A stretch of DNA of 64,000 nt. It comes from Geosiphon pyriformis. Its lineage: Eukaryota; Glomeromycota; Glomeromycetes; Archaeosporales; Geosiphonaceae. This document shows, piece by piece, positions 12,455-23,416 of this stretch. The stretch's first letter is position 1. Every line of letters begins with the position of its first letter. The notes beneath the pieces are model-generated. The model was not told the DNA's origin. It did not search any database and saw only the letters and a program-made list of their open reading frames with translations. The position numbers and the translations under genes were made by a program. Location: positions 925,471 to 989,470 of the forward strand of contig JAAOMT010000128.1 in the NCBI GenBank assembly GCA_016748015.1, in the 5' to 3' direction.

Positions 12455-15400
12455 TTATACAATTATATGAACTAAAACTGAGTTACTTATGCCTGAAAAA
12501 AACAAACAAGTTTTGCAAAAGCCAAAACAAACACCAAAAGCATTAGCAATACCAAGTAATTTGACCACTCCAGCCAACAATCTTGAGGCCAAACCAGAAA
12601 CTGAGATAGGAACCAAACCATTGAAGGAAATCAACCTATTCTTCTCTATAAAAGCACAATGTTTAGCATGAACTGACTAGACATTACTCTTAAAATCAAG
12701 ACTAAAAGAGCACACAAATTTGACAATTTCCAAACCAGCAATCTTAAGATCCAGAAAAATGGTGACTGCTTCATGAAACCAATCATTAAAAACAAAATCC
12801 TTATAAAAAGCTATGGACAAAGAGGAATTAGAAACACATGAAGACAACAGTTGTAGTATGCCCAAAGAAGAATGAAAAAGACCAGAAACTGCCTTTCAGA
12901 ATTCCACATAGGATTCTAACAACTAATGTTGGACAGAATCATCAATCTTGCAAGAGAATACATAATCCAATGCCTTCACATTTCCACAATATAAACATAA
13001 CACACTCGAATATAGTCTATTATACAGGCACTTCTAAATAGCAACTGGCAACTGGTAGTGTAAAACCTTCATAAAATAAGTACATACATTAGCCAAGAGT
13101 CTGCTGGTGAAACCAGTGGCCATATGCAAGTCAGGGTGCCAAACCAAAGATAAACAGAACCAGTTAATCTCAGAAAGCAAACCGCCTGCCAAAAACCTGG
13201 AACCAGAACCAACCTCCCAGTGTACATGACAAACCAAATAATAAATATCACATACAAAATATCTGGAATTGCCAAAAATCACACTACCATCAGCCATTAT
13301 GAAGCATTCACCCAAGCGAAAAGGAAGATACCAATTAGAGAGAGAAGCATCATTAGCAATTGTGTTAGCATACTCATTCCCTAAAACACCAGAGTGGCTT
13401 TTAACTTTATGCTAGTTAATCTTCAAATTTTTACTGTGAATAACATTAACAATATGACAACGTTTGACTCAACACTGATCATGAAAGTCGGAACACACCA
13501 AACTCAATTCAGACTTACAGACATCTAGCACAGATTAACTATCCAAAAACAATTTAACAGAGCCCAGTAAGAGGACACTTTCCAGAGCCAGTGCAATAGC
13601 CTGCAATTCTGCCAAAATGGATGACATCAAACCTGATACACTAATACCCAAACCCAAATTAATGTCCTTGAAAAAAGCAGTGGTACCAGCTCTACAACCA
13701 ACTGTGTCCAAGTTACTAAGGGACCAATCTGTATATACTGACAAACTATCAGCACCAACTTGTGAGAAACGATTACAGACAGAAACAAAATCACTAGATT
13801 TAAAAATGTTCAAAGAACCAACACCATCCAAAACCGAAGGATGAGTAAGAGAGAAACCTTTACCATCAAGAAATACAACAGAAAGCTTAAACCACTCAGG
13901 AACAAAGCCATGAAAGTCTAATCTTTTCTAATGCTTAAAGATGTGCCAATCAAAGACAGAACCATAACAATCATAAAGTTGATCCACAAAGACAATACCA
14001 TACCATTGAAGAGAAAGGAAAAACCTGAAAAACTGTGGCTTGCCTAGAACAGCAGACATAGGGATCTCACCACAAAACCGAAAAGAATTGGCCAAAGAGC
14101 TGTCCAGGGACAAATTGCAATTAAGAAAAATACAAACCATACTTGCCAAAAAGTTATCAGAAACACTGACATAAATACACACAAGAGAACTCAATAGATA
14201 AATAGAGTGTTAGCATAGAACCTGCAAGTCATGGGACCTGTAAAAGAACAAACAACTCAAGACACTACCTGAGTTTGCAAAACTAATAAGAGAGACCACT
14301 TTGCTCTCAGACTGAACTTGAAAGAAAAATTTCAAACCATAAAAGAAAGAATAATGAATTGTATCACTAGGAAAATCGAGAAGTAGGCCAGATTTAAACT
14401 TCAAGCCCTTATAAATTAAAGCATTCTACTTGTTGCATGTACCAATAAAAACAAAGCTGAACTGTGTTCTATAACTAACTATAAGATAAAAAACTGCTGA
14501 TACCAAATATAAGAACTGTTTATCTGAGACAGCTTTTTTTAGGACCAGATTGGTAAAAAAATGAATGTCTGAATTTGTTTTTACCAGACTAGGCTTTGAG
14601 AAATCTTCAGTTGAGAGAAAAATACCCAAATATTGATGAGATTCACCCTTTTTGGCAATGGAAATTGGCAAGCCACTGATAGAAAAAGAAGGAGTGCTGA
14701 CTCTGCTATTGATAGAAATGACCACTATTTTGTTATTATTGATAGAAATATAATTTATCCAAAAAAATTCACTTGCAACATTGAGAATATGTTGAATAAC
14801 TGCCTAATTACTACCAACCCAAATTGTATCATCAATGAAAGCACCAGCAGCAAAAAAAGAAAAGAGCCCAGCCCAGGACTCAGCACAACCATTCCTTAAA
14901 ATAAAATGAGAACTTAATCTATAACCACACATGTTTTCCTGTCTCTTGACTTTGCATAGCAGAGGATCATAAAATATGCACCACAGAAAAGGAGAAAAAA
15001 CTTCCCCTTGGTTCAAACCATTATATACACGATAACCATTTGTCAATCCAAAATCTGTCATCACTCTATTAGTATAATCTCTATAAATACCACCAAAAAA
15101 CTAAATGAACTTGCTACACATCTTAATCTTGACCAAACTTTTCTTGAGATGTTTCCAGCTGACTGAATTGTATGCTTTCTAAATATCTTGCAAAACCAGT
15201 CAGAGCTCCTGATTCTTTCCCAATACATTCTTAACTACTGATCCAATTGCAAAAATAGGAGACTAAGTCGTCATACCCTTTAAAACCAAAAAATTGTCCT
15301 TGCAAAGAATGTCAAAAGTACTGTATACCAAAAAAATCCTATCAGAAAGTATCTTGGAAAGGATCTTACAAGCCATCTCGATTAAAGCAATAGGGTGAGT

Positions 15401-17144
15401 ATTCATGAGAACACCCTTCTACTCATATGGTTTAGGAATTATCAAGACCCAAGCCTTTTTCCAAGATTTGGGCACTAATTCACAAGAAAGACAAAAGTTC
15501 AAAAATAGCAAAAGCATATCCAAAATCGACTTATTACAATGTTTCCAAAGCTTATTTGTGATACCCGAGAGACCAGCAGCTTTGCCATCAGGCAGATCGG
15601 AAATCACATCAAACAACTTACTAAACTCAACTGAACATATTACACCAGAAAAGACCTCATCAAAAACATAATCTAATGGCCAATATTGATAAGACCAAAC
15701 ATCAGAGACATTGGCTACCACATCACACTTCCTGGTTTATTCTTCTATAATAATGTCTATCTTAGATTTAACTGAATTGGACTCCAAAATAAGCTCATCA
15801 TCAACTACCAGGTAATTCAGAACCACTTTGTGGAAAGGATGCTCCAGAACACTTCTAATAGTATGACCCTTATTTGTCTTAAAGCTTTCTATTCTCTTAT
15901 CTATAGCAGATCTAATGTTTGCCTCCCTAGCCCTCAGAGATTCAGCAAGCTTGGCAGCACAATAAAACTTTCTAGCAACAAAGAGAGCAGAATGAATGTG
16001 ACCAGAGCCAGCACCAGAGTTCACAACATTCTGAACAACTGAAGCCTTAGCATTGTCCAAAGAAATCCAACATCTCATAAGAAAATCAAAATTTACAATG
16101 CTCTTTTCATGTAAAACCCTGACAATTCTAGAAACCAAGAGCTCTAACTTGTGAAATCTCAAAGATCCCTTGGTAAAAACATTATTAAAGCCCTTGAACC
16201 ATTTTTTTTTAAACATCTTATCAGCTAAAAAAACCATTATTTTGCGAATAATATTCCACATCACATCCAAATCCAAAAAGCTTGCAAAGATAGCAAACTT
16301 ATCTGAGAGCATTGCAGCATTAGCTGATATAGCATCTTTGAAATTGTTCTATTTATTTTTATCAGCATCTTTGAAATCAAACCTCCACTGATCCCTATTT
16401 GCTTGCTTGCAAAAAGAATTCAACTACATATTCAAAAGTCCATCCAAATCCACAGACATAAAAACAGCATGATAGTCAATATCAAAAAATTCACCAACAT
16501 CAGACACCTTGCAATCCACTATAGCATTGACCAAATTCAAAGAAATGAACAAGAAATCAATAGTCTTAGCCACATCCCAAGAGTTAGCCCATGTGAGCAA
16601 TTTGACAAAAGAACTTCCATCTAAGAAATTGACCAAACCAAGATCTAGACACTTTTTGAAACTAGCACACTTTCGGGAGCCATCTTTATTGAAGTCACCA
16701 CTCAAAACCACAAACAAAAGATTCATTGACCACCTTTGCTATTACAAAATTAATATCATTAGCCTGAAAGAAATGAACAGCCATAGATGCTCCAGCATAA
16801 AGCTCCAAAATTGACACAGAAAGTTTATTCTTAAATAACAGCTTGACTGAAAGAAGCTAACCAGGTACCTCCAAAACCTTACTAATATGACAAGCTAGAG
16901 AAGTGTTCATAATGATTGTGACACCAGTACCAAGAAAACCTTTGTCCAATCCAGATGAAAAGATCCTAACTCTATTGAATTTATCCCTAATCTAAAGCCT
17001 GTTGCTAGACCTTAGCTTTGTTTCTGTAATTATCAAAACCAAATTTCCAGAATCTCTATGCCAATGAATAATGTTTTTCTGCTTGACAGGAACATTAATA
17101 TTTTGAACATTACACATTGCAAACTTCTACACAAAGTTATTCAT
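12455..17144 (-). pseudogene. LINE-1 ORF2: endonuclease / RT / RNase H polyprotein, broken
   Basis: About 1,560 codons. The N-terminus (MNNFV-stop-KFAMCNV, Trp to TAG) is an endonuclease with SGDFNKD near 16700 and DFLF and DYHAV motifs after it. RT spans about 15700-14400 with DGKAAGLSGI and the catalytic box FIDDTIWVG (near 14830), both Asp intact. RNase H follows at about 13800-13400 (SVYTD, LAELQAIALALE), then the C-terminal domain ending VHIIV. Nearly all of it stays in one frame with many stops at Trp, Gln and Arg codons. One frameshift is visible near 16730, where VNESSFVVL loses one base. The start overlaps the ORF1 stop as ATGA (17141-17144). Confidence 0.88.
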
Positions 17145-19090
17145 TGGGAAGTAAGAGAAGTTGATAAACTCAAGCCAGAGCACAAACGATCCAATCTTTC
17201 CAAAACAGATTCAACTGATATCTCCAAAGCCACTATCTTGGATTCTAAACCACTCACTTTGGTGGTCAGAACTTTAAAACTACTTGAACTAAAGTCTGCA
17301 ACTGAGTCTGCAACAACAACCAAAAAAGAGGGAGGAGGAGACATTAGAGTATCATTCAGAGCTATTTCTGAGTCCAAATTAGATGTAACAAATGCAAGGA
17401 CAACCAGAGGAAAGATATGAGATTTGGATGCCTAAGGCATTAATTCCACAAAGCTCAATTTTTTCATAATAACCGAAACCTGATCTGCCAAGAGCTTTAA
17501 AGAACATTCCAGAGAGGCCAATCAATCAACCAAACAGAAATCACCAAAAGAATTAAAAACCAACAAGACAGGTTTTGCACTTGAAGATGAATCAGTACCA
17601 AAAAGATCTGACAAAACCGCATAAGAGAAAGAACCACCAGCAATTTGGGTCCAAGTTTTCCCACTGAAAAAAACTGGGTAAACAATTAGTGTCTGCTTCC
17701 TCTTATATATGTTGGCCAAATGGATCCGATCCTGAGGAGTTACCATCTGCTTACCACAAACATCAAAATTTCCACCCAATAAACACTCTGTAGAAATATG
17801 ACCAAACTGTTTGCAATAAGCACAACAGGCCAAAAAAAGGCTAGCCCAGCACAAATTCACACCTTTAAACACTAGAGTAGAACCAATAGCAGCCAATTTG
17901 AATGCTTTGTCAACAAAACACACAATTACACATTTATTATGCACATATGAATTGAGATTATGGCCAATGAAACAAGTCTTCTTACCATATGATTTTAACA
18001 AATCAGAAAGATTATGAGCTGTAGTACCAACTGAAAAAATATAAAACAATGCCTAATGCAGATCTTTTGATACTCATGATTGTTTATTATTAATAGCTTT
18101 TACCATATGAACAGAATTTTTTCCCATAAAGACAGACCATTTAGCTACAACCAAATCAGCTACTTTAAATGACTCAAACCCCACAAAAACTTTTTGTCAT
18201 AGACCAATCAAGTGCATCTTGATTGATGCAATCTTTCCAAACTTAGAAAAAACAGATTTCACAGCCGATTTGGGAAAATCAACTGGAATCTCCTTAACAA
18301 CAATTATCCAATCTGAAAGTTTGTTTATCTGTCTAACATCATCATTCACCACAATTTTCTCATGAATTGCCAATTCCCTAGCCTTCTTTAGACTTAATTC
18401 AGACGTGAAGAAGGATCTGATAATTCCAGAAAATTTTGAGAAAGTGAAGGCTTTCCCAAAACCATCAACTCAATAAAAAATTTTTTTAACTGAAATTAAC
18501 TTATTACCATTGGTTTTTCTAGACACAGCAAACAATTCCATATTCAAAGTGAATAATTTTACTGGCTCGAAACACCATTTTTCTAGAACACATGAATCTG
18601 CAGACAGCAGCTAATTGAATCTAACAAATTTAGGTGCCAGAAGCACCAACTCAGTATCATTGTCACTTATATGTTCAAATAAAAGTTTTTTTGGAGGGTT
18701 GCCCAACACGTATGTTCGTGTGCAAGTTTTTTTTGGCATTGCTTCATCCATATTATTGTCTTCACCAGATTTAGCATAACTGGTTTCTTTAGCAACCATG
18801 TTTTCCATATTATCAACATTTGAGAGACTGCTTACATTGCTAAAAACACTGCCAACTTTGCTGTCTCAAGACATTACAGACTTAATACTGACACCACTAA
18901 TATTTTCTAAGCTCAAAGAGCCAACAGATGAATCAACCACTTTACTGGCTACAGGCATCTTTGGCTTCTTAAACAATGGACTACAGAAGTACACACTATT
19001 CACACGAGCTTTTTTCTTATTACTAGACCAGGTCCCCAAACCAGCTAAACCAGTACCAGAACCACCAGCAAAAGCACTTACTGGATTTAT
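17141..19090 (-). pseudogene. LINE-1 ORF1: RNA-binding protein with CCHC knuckle, broken
   Basis: About 650 codons in one frame. The start reads ATA (19088-19090) where LINE-2 has ATG, so the initiator was probably lost by G-to-A. A low-complexity Ser/Gly/Lys N-terminus (PKKTCTRTYVLGNPPKK) leads into an RRM-like fold region (about 18350-18060), TTAHNLSDLL, TCFIGHN, and a CCHC knuckle CAYCKQFGHISTEC (about 17790-17830) with all four ligands. The C-terminus is predicted helical and coiled (VSGLESKIVALEISVESVLERL). Stops fall at Trp and Gln sites. It likely coats element RNA and binds nucleic acid in the RNP. Confidence 0.82.
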
Positions 19091-19219
19091 AGCAATGAAA
19101 AAAGGAAAGTTGGAAGAAATAATTAGAAAAGAAACAAAGAAAAAGGGAAAAAAAACTAATTAAAATTTCGATAAAATTTTTGCTCTCATCATGATCAGCG
19201 GATTGATAAGAGAAAGCTA

Positions 19220-20107
19220 AAAAGTTTTTTGATTTAAAATTATTAAATAAATTATGTAAATTTTCAAAATTTTTTTTTTTAAGTTTTTTTTATATTAATA
19301 TTTTTTATAATATTAGCATAAAATAAGATAATTTTTACAAAAATAAGCATTAATTTAAACAAAATATTGTTTTTGCTTTTAGCAAATAAAATATAATTAT
19401 TAGTAGTTTTTTAAAATTTTTTTAACAAATTAAATATTTTATAATTGGTAATTTTATTGGTTATTTTAGTAAATATTTTTTAATATTGTATTTTTTTGGT
19501 GTTTTTTTTTCTTATTTTAGTTTGTATTATATAATAAAATTTAATTTTATTATGTAAATAATACTGTAGTCTATTTTAAATAGTATTCTTTTTTTTATTA
19601 ATTATAAATAAAAATTATATATTAATATTTTAATTTAATATTTTCTTAATAATGGTTTTTTTTATAAATAAAACATAATTTTTTGTTCTATTTATTATGT
19701 TTTTTTTAAATAATCATATTTTTATTAATATAATAGTTAAAGTAATAATAAATTGGTTTTTTATATTTTTGCTAATATATTATATATAAATAAAAGCTTT
19801 TTTTAATATATTAAATATTTTAGCTTTGATTTATATTGTTATTTATTTTTTTTATGTAATTATTATTATTTATTTAAATTTTTTTTACTTATTTAAATTA
19901 ATATAAATAATAGTTTTGTTTTTTATTATTAGTTTATAAAAGTTAATAAATTTTAAAAACTGGTAATATTAAGTTTTTTTGACTTTAAAGATAGATTTTT
20001 AATTGGTATTAAGTTTTTAAAAATGACTATAAATAATTAAATTATTATAGTTAATAAAAAATTTCTGTATAGATTAATTTAATATAATATTTGTTTTTAT
20101 TAATTAG
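19220..20107. other. AT-rich decayed sequence, unassigned
   Basis: Lies between the 5' end of LINE-1 and the target duplication of the half-LINE. No coding capacity, and no similarity I could establish. Confidence 0.5.
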
Positions 20108-20127
20108 TTATTAATAATATTATAGTA
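20108..20127 (+). repeat. Left target-site duplication of the half-LINE
   Basis: TTATTAATAATATTATAGTA here matches TTATTAATAATTAATAGTA at 31772-31790 apart from one indel and a mismatch. The two copies bracket the element exactly: its 5' UTR starts at 20128 and its A tail ends at about 31768. Confidence 0.7.
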
Positions 20128-20147
20128 CTTTTTGTCTCCTTAATTTT

Positions 20148-20708
20148 ATGATTATGACTAAAGCAAAGAGTAAAAAAACTGTATCTGATATTTTTTTTGA
20201 GATATCTAATAAAATTTCAACCAGAGAAGCTCTCTTTGTTATAGAAGCAACTAGGCAAAACGTTTTAGAAGCTTTTTCTTTACCTAATAATTGTAAAAAG
20301 CTGTCTTTGGTAGTTACTAAAGCAACTTCCTCATCTTTGGCTGGTTTTTACTAGTCAAAGTTCCTTCAAAAAAACACACTTGGATTAGTCCAGTGTTGTT
20401 TTCACCCCAACTAAGAGCCCAAAAGTTTTTAATAATAGACTTATAAACAAGCTAGTCTTCCTTTTTTTTGCTTCAACATCTGGTGCTGCTAGCATTATCT
20501 CTTCAAAAAAATAGTCAAAAAAAACAAAAGTTCAGAAAAATGGAAGCAGTCACTTGTTTCTGTTATTGTTACACCAATTTCTTTGTGGTTCCCAATAAGA
20601 TCTTAGATGTAATCTTTATAGCATCATCCAACATATCATTTAAGATGGGCCAAGATCAACCATTGGCTGTGTTACTTAATGTAATGTTTTCTAACAGATT
20701 GTTACCAG
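20148..20708 (+). pseudogene. Half-LINE ORF, N-terminal part
   Basis: Starts MIMTKAKSKKTVSDI at the first ATG after the short 5' UTR. It continues with EALFVIEATRQNVLEAF, then shifts frame after a TAG near 20352, and runs on as FVVPNKILDV, KMGQDQPLAVL and SNRLLP up to the Gypsy-1 insertion. The junction at 20708 rejoins with 30082: LLP then VLETKQ. Basic N-terminus; no recognised domain in this part. Confidence 0.75.
20705..20708. repeat. Gypsy-1 target-site duplication, left copy (CCAG)
   Basis: CCAG here equals 30078-30081 on the other side of Gypsy-1. Deleting the element plus one copy restores the half-LINE reading frame. Confidence 0.85.
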
Positions 20709-21037
20709 TATTACAAGATGGTTTTCTTGTTATATTTAATTGCTGATATCCCATTTTAATTGCAATCAGTCTTTCGTGAGTTCCTCAATTCTATTTGTGT
20801 AATAATGTCACTGTTATACTGAAGGCTTTCTTTTTAATGTTGTGATGTAAGTTATTCTTCAATTCCTGATTGTTGTGTGTGTTTATGTACTCCTTCTCAG
20901 AGGCTGAACTGAAATCTACCCACTGTCTGGGGTCTTTTCTGAGGCTATCCTTGCAATTGCCTGATGTGTTTCTCTAATCTAGAAACACAGAATATTAATG
21001 GTCTTTAGTGCTTTTTCTAATTCTCACAATAAAGCTT

Positions 21038-21056
21038 CTGTCTCTTATACACATCT
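21038..21056. other. Nextera/Tn5 mosaic-end sequence (assembly artefact)
   Basis: CTGTCTCTTATACACATCT is the exact 19-bp reverse complement of the Tn5 mosaic end used in Nextera libraries. It sits precisely at the breakpoint of the 332-bp gap between two otherwise collinear LTRs. Most likely an untrimmed adapter or mate-pair junction was built into the consensus. Confidence 0.95.
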
Positions 21057-21085
21057 TGTAATACTTTCTTTTTAATATTTCAACC

Positions 21086-21177
21086 TGGTGTTTGCTGCTA
21101 TCACCAGTTGGTGTTGGCTGCTATTGTGAACTGATACTTGCCACTATTGCGAGATGGTATTTGCTACTATATTAATC
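21086..21177 (-). repeat. 23-bp tandem array in Gypsy-1 3' LTR
   Basis: Four units of the form TGGTGTTTGCTGCTAT start at 21086, 21109, 21132 and 21155, exactly 23 bp apart (shown as the + strand). The same array is in the other LTR at 29893-29984. Confidence 0.8.
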
Positions 21178-21270
21178 ATTACCTTTCTAAGATTATTACT
21201 GTGCTATATTATGATTGAATAGTTTGTATTATTTTTATGATTCTTTTTGCTAAATTTTTAAACCGTAACA

Positions 21271-21287
21271 TTATCCTCTCCTTTCAA
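21271..21287 (-). promoter_or_regulatory. Gypsy-1 polypurine tract
   Basis: On the minus strand the sequence next to the 3' LTR is GAAAGGAGAGGATAA, a purine run ending at the LTR boundary, as needed for plus-strand priming. It overlaps the ORF3 stop codon by a few bases. Gypsy-2 and Gypsy-3 have equivalent tracts. Confidence 0.75.
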
Positions 21288-21952
21288 AATTGAGCTCCAT
21301 CAAAATCAAAGTTAATTTCTTTATTAAATTCTAAGTTACTATAGTGGTTCAATACTGTGTTATTAATTTGTTGTTGTAATTCTTGAAATTGCGAATTGGT
21401 AAGTTGTCCAATACTGTTGGTTGTTATTATGTTCATGGTTGGGTCCAACAATAATTTGTGACAGTTTTCAAATGCTTTGAAAATTCTGTAAACTGTTTTT
21501 GAATGGAATGTAGTGTTGGTTTTTCCAATGAAAGGTTCTAATAGTTGGATAGTTGTTTTGTCAAACACTCTAGTTGAGTCTTTTGAGTATAATATTTGTA
21601 TGTTCAAGTGCTTTCTTAGTTGATAATAACAGTAATTAATTGGAAATTTCGTTTTTAAGTTGCTAAATGTGTCTGGTGTTAATTCACTTATTTCTATTTT
21701 TTCTATTATTAATGTATTGCCCAATGCTATTTCTAATTTTTCAATAACTTTGCTAATAAATTTGTTGTTATATTTGACAATATTATATGATTCAAAATTA
21801 TGTTCTTTTTTTGTTTTTGGATTTTCTATTGTTCTTTTTATGTATGTTATCTTGGAGCTATTAACTGTGATTTCCAGATTGGATTTTAATTGTTGTAAGC
21901 TTTCAACTAATTGTTGAGTTATATTGTTGATGTTTTCTGGAATAAGTATCAT
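21284..21952 (-). CDS. Gypsy-1 ORF3: conserved protein of unknown function
   Basis: 222 aa, the only intact frame in the element, lying 85 bp after the integrase stop and ending at the polypurine tract. It starts MILIPENINNITQQL and ends FDFDGAQF. The N-terminal ~30 residues look amphipathic helical, the middle is Lys/Asn-rich, and residues ~140-215 hold the most conserved block (FIGKTNTTFHSKTVYRIFKAF, then QFQELQQQI). There is no signal peptide or membrane segment, so although it occupies the env position it does not look like an envelope protein. Homologues sit in the same place in Gypsy-2 (47808-48465), Gypsy-3 (60026-60837) and the relic. Function unknown. Confidence 0.85.
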   Translation of the reverse strand: MILIPENINNITQQLVESLQQLKSNLEITVNSSKITYIKRTIENPKTKKEHNFESYNIVKYNNKFISKVIEKLEIALGNTLIIEKIEISELTPDTFSNLKTKFPINYCYYQLRKHLNIQILYSKDSTRVFDKTTIQLLEPFIGKTNTTFHSKTVYRIFKAFENCHKLLLDPTMNIITTNSIGQLTNSQFQELQQQINNTVLNHYSNLEFNKEINFDFDGAQF

Positions 21953-22036
21953 TGTTTTAATTTTGACTGCTATTTTGGAATCTTTTGCATGCGTTTTTAT
22001 GGTTGTTAAATCATTTTTGCCATGATCTAAAATTAA

Positions 22037-23416
22037 TTATCTTTTTGAATAATGTTCAATTAAAACTATTGGTTCTAAATCTCATGGAATTTGTTCTGGT
22101 AAAATTAAAGGTAATTGTGTTCCAATTCTGGGTGTTTTTGTTGTTATTACTGGTTTACTGTAATAGAATTTCAGCCAGTTACCATGTGCTGCTTTTTTTA
22201 ATATTTTATCATCTAGTCTTAGCTTGTATGCTCCATTTCCAAGTATTTCGTGAATATAAAATGGTCCATCCCACTTGTGATCAAATTTTCCACTCCACTG
22301 TTTTTCCATTTTTGTACGATACAACAATACTTTATCTCCAATTTTGTAGCTAATTATATTATCTGGTAACTGGTTATCATGTCTCACTTTTTGTTGTTCT
22401 TGTGATTGTTCAATATTTTGTGCTGCTTTTTTTCTTTTGTTTTCTAAAGTTCTCATTAATTTATATGTTCTTCTAAGTAGTGTTTCTTGGAATGTTGCTT
22501 CCATAATAGTGTCACTTGGATAAGTTGGGATAATAATTTCAACTGGTAATGTGGCTTTTCTTCCATAAACTAGTTCAAATGGTGTGAATTGTATAGTATC
22601 TTGTTTTACTGTTCTATATGCTAGTAGTACTGCTGGTATGAACAAATCCCATTCTTTTTCATGTTTGTTACTAATTTTCACTAGTAATTCACATAATGTG
22701 CGATTAAATCTTTCAACTAATCCATTTGTTTGAGGGTGGTATGGTGATAATAGTGGTCGCTTGATTCCAAATTTTTGGCTAAGTTCTTTTAAAGTGCTGT
22801 TTACGAAGTGTGTGTCTTGATCTGATAGCAATTCTTGTGGACATCTATGTCAGCAAATTAAGTTTTCATGTACAAATTGAGCTATGGAAATAGCATCAGC
22901 TGTTTTAATAGCTCTAGTTTCTGGCCATTTGGTGAGATAGTCCATGGCTACTGCAATATAATGGTTGTTTCTTGTTGTTATTGGTAAGGGTCCAACTAAA
23001 TCAATTCCGATTCTGTCAAATGGCTGTCCAACTTTTATTGGTCTTAATAATTCCATTGTTTTTGCTCCTCCTCTTCGTTGGCATGGGTCACAATTTCTTA
23101 TGTATTGGATTATGTCTGAACTCATTTTTGGCCAATAGTAACAGCTAGTTGCACATTGGATGGTTGCTGTTTTTTCAAAATGGCCTGAATGAATATCTGA
23201 GTGCATGTTAAATAAAATAGTTTTTTTTTCATCCGTGGTTATAACTCTTAATAGATTATCTGGATTTTGTCAATTCTGATAATAAAGTATGTGATTTTGG
23301 ATGAAATAGTGTTTTGCTAATTTTTGGAGCTTAATTAGCTCTTTTACTGGCATTTTTTCATCTATTTGTAGTGTTTCTAAGTATTGGCTGAGGTTTTTGT
23401 AAAGGTGGTTGTTCAT
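22037..23416 (-). pseudogene. Gypsy-1 integrase segment
   Basis: From MNNHLYKNL to the pol stop at 22037. The HHCC zinc domain (MHSDIHSGHF..CDPCQ) is followed by the catalytic core: AMDYLTKW, SDQDTHF and GLVERFNRTL supply the D, D, E residues, all intact. The C-terminal KFDHKWDGPFYIHEI is the GPY/F module. One in-frame TGA sits between LIC and HRCP (Arg expected), and another near the end before DLEPIV. It is in a different frame from RT, so upstream frameshifts uncouple it from the polyprotein. Integrates element cDNA. Confidence 0.9.

Larger units (their letters stand above)
12330..19219 (-). mobile_element. LINE-1: full-length non-LTR retrotransposon, degenerate
   Basis: About 6.9 kb on the minus strand. 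It has a 5' end (CTTTCTCTTATCAATCC at 19201-19216) also found at the LINE-2 start (CTTTCTTTTATTGATCC), then ORF1, ORF2, a short 3' UTR with a hairpin, and an A tail near 12330. ORF2 carries an AP-type endonuclease, RT, RNase H and a C-terminal CCHC, as in RNase H-bearing LINE clades. It is the only LINE here not split by a Gypsy element. Damage is in-frame stops plus one visible frameshift. No convincing target duplication was found. Confidence 0.9.
20709..21270 (-). repeat. Gypsy-1 3' LTR (left), internally replaced by adapter sequence
   Basis: Collinear with the other LTR over its first 329 bp (20709-21037 against 29203-29531) and again from 21057 (against 29864). Between them the 332 bp at 29532-29863 are absent and 19 bp of Tn5 mosaic end are present. 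Substitutions against the other LTR are mainly transitions. The missing section contains the TATA box. Confidence 0.9.

Noticed and set aside
20698-20708. TGTTACCAG just left of Gypsy-1 looks like the start of a Gypsy-2 LTR.
   Set aside because: It encodes LLP of the half-LINE ORF and rejoins in frame with VLETKQ at 30082, so the match to the LTR terminus is a coincidence.
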